Positions 23,465-32,704 of a DNA stretch of 64,000 bases are shown piece by piece. The notes beneath the pieces were generated by a model, which worked only from the letters and a program-made list of their open reading frames with translations, made no database searches and was not told the DNA's origin. Origin of the DNA: Emydura subglobosa (taxonomy: Eukaryota; Chordata; Testudines; Chelidae). The translations under genes were made by a program, and so were the position numbers. Within the stretch, counting starts at the first letter, position 1. Each line of letters opens with the position of its first letter. The stretch covers positions 2,269,434 to 2,333,433 of the forward strand of contig ML680053.1 of assembly GCA_007922225.1 (NCBI GenBank). The letters run 5' to 3'.

Positions 23465-23560
23465 CCATAGATTCCACAGCCAGAAGGGAACCATTGTGAT
23501 CATCTTGTCTGGCCTGATGCGTAATACAAGCCTCAAACTTCCCCAAAATAATTCCTAGAA
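23465..23560 (-). mobile_element. Old CR1/L3 3' end fragment, antisense
   Basis: ATAGATTCCACAGCCAGAAG, GGAACCATTGTGATCATC and then CTTCCCCAAAATAATTCC form the antisense terminal sequence of L3-type CR1. The same end appears in sense at 6545-6645. Confidence 0.65.
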
Positions 23561-24850
23561 ACGCAGCCACCTCGGAGATGAAAAGCTGCAACAGTGCACA
23601 GCAACACTACACAGCAATTTAGGCCAGTAAATGAAGAACAATGGATTGCCGTGAAATACAGGGGTTTTTGCAGGACGGCAGAGTGTAATTGACCGATTCA
23701 GATTTGGCAAGGACATGCCAAAAGTGCCACAGGATCATTAGTGATAACTAAGTTTTATACCTCTCCCTACAGACTACACCTTCAGCTAGGGGTCTGCTTG
23801 GGCTCAATTTTGATGCCCAACCCAAACCCAAGTAGACCGGAAACAATCCCAATAAGGATGCAAGCCCAAAAAAGTGGAGTTGCTTCCGACTTGACCCGAA
23901 AAGTTCCTGCACATTAGTCATGGACTAACTATCCTCGGGCACCCTGCTAATGCGCACATGAACAGCTTGATCTAGTCCAAGCAAAGTGCATTAACAAACT
24001 GTTTGACTGTAACTCTTTGATCATCTCTTGTTGAGGCTTGATCAAAGCGCATGAACAATCAGTCTGACTGTAACACCTTGTTTAATTGTAACAGGTTGAT
24101 GATCAAAGTGCATGTGGCTGATAATGACTGTGAAGGTATCTTCCTGTTCAAACTGTTAACAATGAACAGTGTTCACATTTAACGTAAGGAGCAAATAGCC
24201 CATTTTTTCTACAGACAGCAAAAAGACGGATGCAGTTCTTGACGAGACATCATCATCAGCACTGATTTCAAGATCTTTAAGCAGCAAATCATAGCTGTTA
24301 ATTGTTTATGAAAGCATAAACTGACTACAAAACAGTTAACCAGAATTGCTAGTAGCAATATAAGTGTCTTCATTTTAATCAAATCATTCGTCCTACTTAT
24401 TTCACAGTTAATTGACAGACTTGAGAACAAGTGAGGAATTCCAAACTTCAATAGTAAAAGTTCCGTTATCAATTAACATCTTTCATAAAGAAGAGAGCAA
24501 TTGTAGAGGAATACAACACTTCAATTATGTACAAGAAGTTCAGAGTTTCAGAAGTATAGGAGTAAAACTCAAATGTACAGATTAAATGACATTTTTAACA
24601 TACACTGCTGCAGATCATTCCCCAATGCCTGCAACACCAGATCTCCTTTAGCACTCATCCCTCTAGCCCAGTCTGAGGCTCCTAATGGATTCTCATAAAG
24701 TTATACCATAGTTCTAAAATTAATGCAATTTAACTAACCCACTTCAAATTCACTCCTTTAGTGAATTCAGATTCATTTTCCTGGATGTCCCCATGTAAAC
24801 AAGCCCTCAGTCCACAGCAGGCTTGTGCATGCCTATGCCTATGTATGTAT
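23561..24850. other. Unassigned 1.3-kb stretch, A+T-rich
   Basis: Apart from the imperfect tandem repeat at 23975-24135, I recognise nothing. A+T-rich with only short frames. Confidence 0.35.
23975..24135. repeat. Degenerate tandem repeat, about 65-75 bp units
   Basis: Three diverged units each carry (GAT)CAA(A)GYGCAT followed by GACTGTAA: near 23980 (AAAGTGCATTAACAAACTG), 24042 (AAAGCGCATGAACAATCAG) and 24112 (AAAGTGCATGTGGCTGATA). The units share TTTGACTGTAACTCTTTGAT-like text. Confidence 0.55.
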
Positions 24851-25299
24851 TAGGGATGTAAAAATTAGGTTAATGAGCAATCTGTTTAAACGTTCTAATG
24901 TTCCACTGTGACGGTCAGTTGGGGGGAAGGGAAGCGGAGCAGAATCGTGTGGGTTTGGCTCTTGGAGGGGACACCAAAAGATGTGCAGGTCAGCCTGGTA
25001 AGTGTTTGCTGATGTACTGCAATGACCCACTTGAACCTTTGTTTGCTTCAATAATGACACACACACATTGCATTCCAGCTTTAGAAATGGTTTTTATTGT
25101 CTAAGTTAAAGGGAAAAGGGTTAAAAATGGTTCAAGATGCATAAAAATTCTTGCATTAAATTCCAGCTTTGTAAATAGTTTGAATTGTTTAAAAGTTAAA
25201 AATAAAACGGTTAAGAATGGTTAAAAATGCATAAAAAGTCTGAGTCGATGTGTTCATGAGTTGATGGCTGGGGGGAGTTAATGAGTTGATGATTTGTGT

Positions 25300-25373
25300 G
25301 TTAGTGACTGAGTTGCTCAGTTAATGACTAAGTTGCTCAGTTAATGACTGAGTTGCTCAGTTAATGACTAAGC
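25300..25373. repeat. 20-bp minisatellite
   Basis: Units GTTAGTGACTGAGTTGCTCA (25300), GTTAATGACTAAGTTGCTCA (25320) and GTTAATGACTGAGTTGCTCA (25340), plus a partial fourth from 25360. The second and fourth units share the A variant in GACTAAG, so an ancestral 40-base doublet is likely. It lies inside the hAT-like element. Confidence 0.9.
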
Positions 25374-25408
25374 CCAGTGGCTCCTCCTCCCAGCACACTC
25401 TGAGCCAC

Positions 25409-25458
25409 AGAACTCGTCGTTTTTGCTGTATGCAGACTAACACGGCTACCCCTCTGAG
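25409..25458 (+). mobile_element. 50-bp retroposon insert with 12-bp target duplication
   Basis: Identical 12-mers ACTCTGAGCCAC at 25397-25408 and 25459-25470 flank a 50-base segment ending GACTAACACGGCTACCCC, CTCTGAG. From memory this matches the end of a common reptile repeat (TACAGACTAACACGGCTNC). A 12-base duplication and an extreme 5' truncation fit LINE-driven retroposition, and imply that CTCTGA is the 3' end of that family. Confidence 0.7.
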
Positions 25459-25599
25459 ACTCTGAGCCACTCTTGCAGCTGGACAGCTCCTACTCTCACC
25501 GACGAGCCTTCCTCTCTCCTCCTCCCCCCGTTTAAAGGTTTGATTAATTCACTAAACGGTGCTGCTCACGGTTTAAACGTTTATCCTGTGACATCCCTA

Positions 25600-27131
25600 G
25601 TGTGTATATATGTGTAAGATTCATGCCCCTGCTTGCCACAAACTAACGTTCATGTGTACGTAGTAGAGAAGCCCGAAAGCAAGTTCTGAACAACTCCACT
25701 CTCTTCCCACTAGCACTGAAAAATGCAACACACTATGATACCTAAGAATTGGGTTACCCACAATATGACAAACTGGATATTGTCCTCTAACCTCTTAACC
25801 TCAAAGTCCAAGAACCCTCCCCCGCAAGACACTTCTTAACCGCAATGAGCAGAGGTAAAGTTGACCGGAAACGTTACACCATCCATAACTGAGGCTTATA
25901 AAAACAATATGGTTTCTTACTGTAAACTGGGTGTCATGCATGTCCATCTTCTTTCAATAATTATGTATTCCTACAGGTCTGTACTGACCTGTGATAAATG
26001 CAGTTTTAGCCCCAAGTTGGTCAATTTAAACTGGATAGGCAAAGTTATTAAAAACCTCTTCACAGAAAACAAAATGTTACATCTCCTAGTCCTTCAGCCT
26101 CACGTAGATTCTCTCATGCATCAAAATCAGCCAGTGCTTTTTTGGCAGCTATTGGTGGATCGTCAATAACGTTGCTTCCATTTACAGGGTCTGCTCCACC
26201 TGCTTTAGTCTCAAGACTTGGAAGTAAACGTTGGCGGTTGGATGGCACATGGAGCGGATTAAATTTAGGCCAGAGAAACAGTGCACCGCAAGGTACACAG
26301 ACAGTAAGGTCGCGACAGGCTGCTGCAGCAGGGTACAGTCACACCCAGCTTGCCCTGAACTGAACAGTTCTGTTTGCCGACAAGTCCTGCGTGAAACCCG
26401 ATCCGAGCCTGAAGGCAGCTCTTGGCGGGTTCTGCTCAGGGTGCTGGGCTCCCCCTTGAGAAACGCCGCCCCCTAACTTGCTGGCTCAGTACTGACTGAG
26501 AAGGAAGAGCTCCTCCTACTGATCGATCCCCAAGGCACTGTCCGCTGCACAGCTAGGACAGCGCACGGGTCGGGGTGTGTCCACACAGCCGCTTTCCTAC
26601 CATCACAAGCAGGTTACACCTGGCCCTCCGGCTGTGTATTCAGCAGTGCATTCTGGGAAGCTATCCTACAACGCCCCAGCAACAGCCACCCGCACGAAGG
26701 ACCATGGATACTGTTTAAAAGCTTCTCTTCCCTTTCCACGGAGGAGTATGCGGTTTCTGCTTCTGGAGACACAGTGGCAGACCTTCCTGGCCCTGCAGGC
26801 TGCTGCTGCATCCTCTGGCTCCTGGATGCTGCTGCTGGATAGCTGGGGGCAGAATGGGACGGACAAAGTAGCAATTCCCTGAGCATTGGGAGGGAGGCAG
26901 AAGCAAGTGCAGAACTGTGTGGCCCGTTACACTGCCAGGCTGAGCTGGGAGGAGAGCAGATGCTGGGCCAGGCCAAGCCCCTCCCACTCGTGGAACGGTG
27001 ACAGGTTGAGACATCTGTGGATGATCACGGCTGCTCTTGTCCACATGTGCTGCTGTCTCACAAGGGGAAGCCACCCATTTGAGAGCTGTTGTCCTGGAGG
27101 ACTAGGAAGTCATCCACCCACATGAATCACA
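25600..27131. other. Unassigned, possible diverged MITE at 26560-26700
   Basis: GGGTGTGTCCACACAGCCGC (26571 on) and GTGCATTCTGGGAAGCTATC (26647 on) resemble pieces of reptile MITEs that carry TGTCTACAC ends, but I cannot define the element. Frames up to 120 codons between 26577 and 27125 occur on both strands without motifs. No gene recognised. Confidence 0.35.
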
Positions 27132-27985
27132 TGAGTGGTAGATACGCTGGAGGGTAGGGATAGGATACAGAGTGACCTAGGCAAACTGGAGGATTGGGCC
27201 AAAAGAAATCTGATGAGGTTCAACAAGGACAAGTGCAGAGTCCTGCACTTAGAATCCCATGCACAGCTACAGACTGGGGATTGACGGGCTAGGCAGCAGT
27301 TCTGCAGAAAAGGACCTGGGGGTTACAGGGGACAAGAAGCTGGATATGAGTCAGCAGAGTGCCCTGGTTGCCAAGAAGGCTAACGGCATATTGGGCTGCA
27401 TTAGTAGGAGCACTGCCGGCAGATCGAGGGAAGTGATTATTCCCCTCTATTCAGCACTGGTGAGGCCACATTTGGAGTATTGTGTCCAGTTTTGGGCCCC
27501 CCACTACAGGAAGGATGTGGACAAATTGGAAAGAGTCCAGCGGAGGGCAACAGAAATGATTAGGGGACTGGAGCACAAGACTTATGAGGAGAGGCTGAAG
27601 GAATTGGGCTTGTTTAGCTTGCAGAAGAGAAGAGTGAGGGGGGATTTGTTAGCAGTCTTTAACTACCTGAAGGGGGGTTCCAGAGAGGATGGAGCTAGGT
27701 TGTTCTCAGTGGTGGCAGATGACAGAACAAGGAGCAATGGTCTCAAGTTGCAGTGGGGGAGGTCTAGGTTGGATATTAGGAAAAACTTTTTCCCTAGGAG
27801 GCTGGTGAAGCACTGGAATGGGTTACCGAGGGAGGTGGTGGAATCTCCATCATTAGAGAATTTTAAAGGTGCGGCTTGACAAAGCCCTGGCTGGGATGAT
27901 TGAGTTGGGGTTGGTCCTGCTGTAAGTAGCAGGTTGCACTAGACAACTCCTGAGGTCCCTGCCAACCCTCATCTTCTATGACCTG
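27132..27985 (+). mobile_element. CR1 LINE, 3' third, sense
   Basis: Begins GTGGTAGATACGCTGGAGGG just after the RT active-site region, and runs through the thumb and C-terminus to a CR1 3' end (GAGGTCCCTGCCAACCCTC, TCTTCTATGAC). It is 5'-truncated, so the catalytic palm is absent. An 8-base loss near 27250 (compare 34285) shifts the frame ahead of the open frame 27259-27879. Confidence 0.92.
27259..27879 (+). pseudogene. CR1 RT C-terminal fragment, 206-codon open frame
   Basis: One uninterrupted frame covers the CR1 thumb and C-terminal region: [19 protein letters not shown] near residue 15, [19 protein letters not shown] near 70, [14 protein letters not shown] near 105, and [20 protein letters not shown] near 175. 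It ends shortly before the usual end of ORF2 because of a one-base change in the stretch AATTTTAAAGGT. It lacks the palm, so it cannot be an active RT. Open by recent insertion, not by selection. Confidence 0.85.
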
Positions 27986-28959
27986 CTACTGCTTCTCGGC
28001 AGAGCCCACTGGCTCAGGGGAGCAACCCAGCAAGGGCCGTGACCCAGGAGCAGGCAGTGCCGTAAAGTGAGTGCGACTGAGTTCAGTGTGTCAATGTCCT
28101 CAAATCAATGGAGGGCATTGGCTGACGATGAGGCTTCCTAAGCTGTGCTGGGGCTAGGGACGGGACTCGCTGCCCACTCTAACTGGGCCACCCAATGCCA
28201 CGGCTGTGAGTCTTGCCCCTCAGCGCCACGCAGGCAATGGGGGGGTCATAGACGATGCTTGCTGGTGCACACGGCTGCCTGGCAAAAGCCATGGCTGTGC
28301 AGAGCCCTGGCGTGTACGATATTAACTGCAACCACAGACTCTCGGGAGCTTCCTACCTCGCCCACCACCTCCTTCCTCTTGATGACACTCCTGTGCAAGA
28401 GCCACAGGCTCCGTTTGTTCACAGCCTCTGCACGACAGCAAGGAGAAAACACAAACTTGGCAACGCCAGATCTGGCAGCCCATGGGGACGTGCTGTCCCC
28501 AGCTAAGGAAGAACACTCCCAGCTGGGCAGATCGGGTTATTTAAAGCATGACGTGCTGCGTGAGTACCTCGCCCTCCACATTATGCCACACATTTGGTGA
28601 TGGAGCCAGAGGCAGGGTCCTCCTCTCCCTCCAATGGTCACAGACTCTGGTGCATTACAGATCTCCCCTCCACAGACTCAAATGTATTGGGAATCTCTGC
28701 CTTCTGTGCCCTGCCGCGCCCCTGGGCGGAGTGCCATGATTAGCTGTCTGAAAACCATTCGTCTTTATATCCCCCTTAATGCTGCTGCTGCCGTAAGGCA
28801 TCAGAGGGGCTTTCGCGGAGCCTCTCCATCAGTCTGAGACCCACGTCATCTCAAAACGTTTCTCTGTGTGCTGGGTTAGCCTGTTATGCTGGAGAAGTCA
28901 TTGTACAAAACTGGCCCCTAGTGCAGCTCTCCAATTACTATCTGTCTTATAGTAACAGT
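27986..28959. other. Unassigned 1-kb stretch
   Basis: No repeat family recognised. The frame at 28145-28600 (151 codons) is overlapped by others on both strands and has no domain that I know. Confidence 0.35.
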
Positions 28960-29235
28960 GCTCCCGGCTCCAGTGTGCTAGCTGCTGTACATATGCATAG
29001 TGAGAGACAGTCTCTGTCCCCAAGGAGCTTACAAACGAAATAGTCAAGACAGATAAAGGGTGGGAGGAAATGTATGATCATTATCCCCATTTTACAGATA
29101 GGGAAGTGAGTGGATTCAGTGACTTGCCCCCAGCTCACACAGAGCATCTATGGTGGAGCCAGGAATGAAATCCAGATTTCCTAACTCCTCATCCAGCGCA
29201 TTACCGACACAGCCATGTTGCTTGAGCCACCTGCA
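28960..29235 (-). mobile_element. MIR-type SINE with L2-like tail, antisense
   Basis: Left end is the antisense L2/MIR tail (GTGCTAGCTGCTGTACATA, CCCCAAGGAGCTTACAAAC). It continues with GGTGGGAGGAAATGTATG, CCCCATTTTACAGATAGGG, GTGACTTGCCCCCAGCTC and CCAGATTTCCTAACTCC, the antisense core and head. Confidence 0.8.
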
Positions 29236-29654
29236 GCTGTGGGCGTAAGCAGTGGAAGGTACATTCAGAGGGAGGTCTCTGCGTTATTCTGAAGGCAACG
29301 GCATGTCTCGCTCCAGCAGCAAAGGAATCTGCAGTGCGTTTCGATGAAGCTCTAAAACCAAAAATCACCGCTACTCTCACAGCTTGGCAGCCCTGCTTTT
29401 TATGGACATTTACTTAATTGGACACGACTTTCCTTTTGGCCGGAGGCCTCCCCAAGATGCATTTGCTCTGTGAATCCCAACTGTATTGGTATTATTCGTA
29501 TTACGTTTGCAGCTAGGAACCCAGTCACAGCTCCAGGCTGTTAGGCAGGGTACAGACAAGTACTGACAAAGCAGGCAGCACCTGCCCCAGACAGCTGCCA
29601 ATCTAGGTGTCAGACAGATGGACAGAACAGATGAACTGTAACACGACTCCCTCT
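29236..29654. other. Unassigned spacer
   Basis: No gene or named repeat recognised. Confidence 0.3.
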
Positions 29655-29745
29655 TTGGCAAATAATTGGCTGATTGTAACATCTTCAGGGCAGGGATTGT
29701 CTTTGTTCTATGGTTGCACAGCACCTAGCGCACACAGCACCTAGC
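29655..29745 (+). mobile_element. L2-type 3' tail fragment
   Basis: CTTCAGGGCAGGGATTGTC, then GTTGCACAGCACCTAGCGC. The last dozen bases (CACAGCACCTAGC) are repeated once (29721 and 29738), a small local duplication. Confidence 0.6.
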
Positions 29746-29789
29746 ATCTGATCTACCCACTACCCTACCAGAATCAAACCACAGACTGC

Positions 29790-29885
29790 CAGTTCTCTGG
29801 GGCAGGGACTGACTTTTTGTCTTGTTTGTACAGCACCTAACACATCGGGGTCCTGCTTCAAATCAGGATGTTATTGCCACCCTCT
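29790..29885 (+). mobile_element. L2-type 3' tail fragment, second copy
   Basis: CTCTGGGGCAGGGACTGAC, then GTTTGTACAGCACCTAACAC and GGGGTCCTGCTTCAAATC. Separate from the copy 50 bases upstream and better preserved. Confidence 0.65.
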
Positions 29886-31554
29886 AACCTACCAAGGATT
29901 TGGAGGCCCCGTGTCAAAAGAGGGCACCAGGGGATTCTCTTTGGGCCCTGTGGAATTTGCTGGGGGCAGATGGGTTGGCAGAAAAGGGATTCAATCTTGG
30001 CCTCACCTCATCACAAAAAAAAAAAAAAAAAAAAAAGGACTTTGCCTAGGACAGATTTGTCAATATCACTCGTATTCACAGGCAGATATCTGTATGGGGA
30101 AGGAGAAGACTTTCTCCAAACTGTGCCAAATCCCTCTCCTCCCTCCCCCAGCCACAGCCCCATGTGGAGCAGAAATGCCACAACCGTGTGGGGCTGGGAC
30201 AGCTCCAGGGGGGCAGAGCGGGTGGCCAGTTGCTTGTAGCTGAGAGAAGCCCTTGGCAGAGGGAGCCTGATCAGCCAAGAGAGGACCCTGCTTTCCATGG
30301 GTATAAAGAGGGAAGCCAGGAAGGTAAGGGGAAGAAAAGCCCCGGTGGGGCGACAAAGGAGATTCATAAGGCACAGGGGAGCCTTATGGTCTCCCCCTCA
30401 AGAGGTCTCCCCCCACCTCAAGAGAAGCTTTTCAACTAAACCAGGAGCCTGGGAGCTGTTTTAGGGGCACTCTGGAGAGTTTTAGGGGATTTTTCTTCTC
30501 TCCCTCTAAGAAGGGAATCTAAAGGGATTGGACATTTATACGGAGATCAAGAATATCCAGAGTTATTGATACAAATGGCAATCAATCAATCAGTTTGGAA
30601 AGGGAAAGTAAGTTTTATGCTTCAGGGCTCAGCCAATCTCTGCTAGAGACCAGGATAAGAGCTAGGCAGGGGGCAGGTTATTCCACATCTCCCCCCTGGA
30701 GGGTTCTTGCATCTTCCCTGGAAGCATCTGGTGCCGGCCACTGTCAGAGACAGAGTGCTGGGCTAAATGGTGGGTCTGATCCAGTCTGGCACTGTTGATG
30801 TTCCTGAAATGTAACAGAAGTGCACCCAACTGCTTGGCGGGTGGGTGGGTGGGTGGGGTAAGGGGACAGAGAAACAACCTGTGTAGTGGGAGAATTCTCC
30901 TTGTCACATGCTGGCAGCTATCCATCTTCCAGCGCTGGCCTGCTGCTTATGAGTGGTAGAGGAAATCTGGTAGGTTTCACTCTTGCTGCTTGTCTGTCAC
31001 ACTTCCTCATTTTGGGCCCAAATTAACTCTGGCTCTACACAAGAATCGGATGTTCTCACTTTTACATGTCCACATTTGTGGCTCTGCAATAGAAACCACA
31101 TTCTCCAGGCACGTACCAGTCATGAGTCAGGCTTTAAAAACAATGAGGCAAACAGTAATAGTCTGGGTTTTTTTTCATGCGCCTACGGGATTTGAGCCTT
31201 GAGGATTCACATTTTCAATCTTTTCTCCGCAACTCCAAGGGCTAGAAACGTACTTCTTTTAAAATAAATGTGGAGATCGCCCATAAATCACCTGATCTCA
31301 GCAGCTGAGGCTTTAAGAAACTCACCAATGATCACAAGCCTCAGAATAAAAATCACAAGAGTTGGCAAAAGTGAGAAAAAATAATCCTTGATAATGGTGA
31401 TTAGTCATTTTTTAAGTCACCCAGGCAGATTTTTGCATCTACTTATCGATGTAGGTCAATGTGCTAGGGGAGACCTGTTTTCCATAAAACCCTGATGGCT
31501 CAGGCTACTCAGACAGAAGGAGAACACAACTAAATGAAGACACAGAAGATGATG
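29886..31554. other. Unassigned, with A-run and GGGT repeat
   Basis: An uninterrupted A-run occupies about 30014-30036, possibly a decayed retroposon tail, and (GGGT)n lies at about 30838-30858. CAATCAATCAATCAG (about 30579-30592) is a tiny tetranucleotide repeat. Several overlapping frames on both strands (up to 123 codons) lack domains. No gene recognised. Confidence 0.4.
30838..30858 (+). repeat. GGGT tetranucleotide run, G-quadruplex potential
   Basis: GGCGGGTGGGTGGGTGGGTG carries four or more closely spaced G triplets, the standard pattern for an intramolecular G-quadruplex on the plus strand. No gene context is visible. Confidence 0.6.
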
Positions 31555-31780
31555 ATCGGAAGGGAAGGATGGGAGAGTGGTTAGGGCACTAACCTAAGAC
31601 CTGAAAAACACAGTTTCAATTCCCTGCTCTCACAGATGCCTGGTATGCAAGTTACTTGGCCTCTCTGTGCCTCAGCTCCCCATCTGTACAATGGGGATAA
31701 CAATGCATGGTTGTTGGGATGATACATATTTTTCAAGTTTAGCAGGTGCTCAGATACAAGAGTGATGCGGTGATCTAATA
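31555..31780 (+). mobile_element. MIR-type SINE, sense
   Basis: Head GGATGGGAGAGTGGTTAGGG and ACAGTTTCAATTCCCTGCTC. Core GTGCCTCAGCTCCCCATC and CAATGGGGATAACAATGC. Tail AGCAGGTGCTCAGATACAAG. Nearly complete. Confidence 0.82.
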
Positions 31781-31794
31781 GATTTGTGGTTAAA

Positions 31795-32065
31795 CCTGAG
31801 AAAGGCAGGCATTGAGAAAGGCAGGTTCTAGGCTTGGCCTGCCACAGACTTGCCAGATGACCTTGGACAAGTCACCTATGGCTCAATTTTCAGCGATTTC
31901 GGGTACCTGCAACTTGAGCTGAAATCAAAGGCAGCTGTGGGCACTCAGCTTCTCATGGGGGGGAAGGAGATCACTCATTTAATCTCTCTGTGCCTCAGCT
32001 TCCTAATTTATAACCCAGGGACCCAACCCTCACAGGGGTATAAGTAAGGCTGTGTTCATTCCTAT
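31795..32065 (+). mobile_element. MIR-type SINE broken by a small palindromic insert
   Basis: The first half has GCCTGCCACAGACTTGCCAG and TGACCTTGGACAAGTCACC (to 31877). The second half resumes at about 31965 with CACTCATTTAATCTCTCTG, GTGCCTCAGCTTCCTAATT. Between them lies foreign text, 31880-31960, of the TTTTCAG...CTGAAA palindrome type. Confidence 0.7.
31880..31960. repeat. Short imperfect palindrome inside a MIR
   Basis: CTCAATTTTCAGCGATTTCG, GGTACCTGCAACTTGAGC and then GCAGCTGTGGGCACTCAGC. From memory, this resembles a reptile palindrome whose arms pair as TTTTCAGAGGTGCTGAGCAC against its complement. In this copy the right arm is incomplete. It splits the MIR core cleanly, so it arrived later. 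Confidence 0.5.
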
Positions 32066-32204
32066 ACACAAAGTGCTTGGAAATCCTCTGGCGGAAGGAG
32101 CTGTGTATTCAGAGCCAGTGACAGGGAATGACAGAATATCTGTTTGTGTGAGAGGCCCCACCCAAGATCTGGGTCCCATTGTCCTGGACCCTGCACAGCA
32201 GAAA

Positions 32205-32395
32205 CACACAGTGAGAGATGCCTCCTGATCCAAAGAGCTGATAGTCTAAAAGACAAGACAAAGGGTGGGAGGGGAAACTGAGGCATGGGGTGATGACGTG
32301 ACTTGACCAAGGTCACCCAGTAGGTCAGTAGGAAAGTGGGGTATACAATCTGTATATCCTGCTGCCCAGTCCTGTTGCTCATCCACAAGACCCAA
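32205..32395 (-). mobile_element. MIR-type SINE with L2-like tail, antisense
   Basis: CAAAGAGCTGATAGTCTAAA, GACAAAGGGTGGGAGGGG, AACTGAGGCATGGGG, GACTTGACCAAGGTCACCCA and CATCCACAAGACCC. Antisense tail, core and part of the head. Confidence 0.75.
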
Positions 32396-32704
32396 TTGCC
32401 TGTCCAAGTACTTATTCAGCAGTAGTGGTGTAGCCCTAAATCTGGAGATATGGGAACGGCATAGGCCTAGTCCCAGTGCCACAACCTTGCATGCACCGTG
32501 CGTGTGAGGTCGCCTTTTTGCATCATGCCTCGCCCCCATCAGCATGCACGTGAGGTCACATGAATGGAGACAGAGCAAAGTGGCAACCTCCAGGCATCTG
32601 AGGTCACGCTAGTGGGGCGAAGCAAAACAGCATCCTGCATGCAGTGTGCTCTGCCCTGACGTGCTGGGCTGGCATTCCGGCTGGACAACCCCGCCGTTCA
32701 GCCA
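32396..32704. other. Unassigned spacer
   Basis: No named repeat. ATGCACCGTGCGTGTGAGGT (about 32492) and GCATGCACGTGAGGTCACAT (about 32542) are similar to each other, suggesting a short old duplication. Confidence 0.4.

Larger units (their letters stand above)
24851..25599. mobile_element. hAT-like non-autonomous transposon, 749 bp
   Basis: Perfect 9-base terminal inverted repeats TAGGGATGT (24851-24859) and ACATCCCTA (25591-25599). Flanking octamers GTATGTAT (24843-24850) and GTGTGTAT (25600-25607) match at 7 of 8 positions, as expected of an aged 8-base hAT duplication. TTTAAACGTT near the left end and GGTTTAAACG near the right hint at sub-terminal symmetry. No transposase frame is present. 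It contains a 20-base minisatellite (25300-25373) and a 50-base retroposed insert (25409-25458). Confidence 0.7.

Noticed and set aside
24209..24472. Hydrophobic 87-codon minus frame (possible membrane protein)
   Set aside because: A+T-rich DNA yields Leu/Ile-rich text by chance; no start context or homology recognised.
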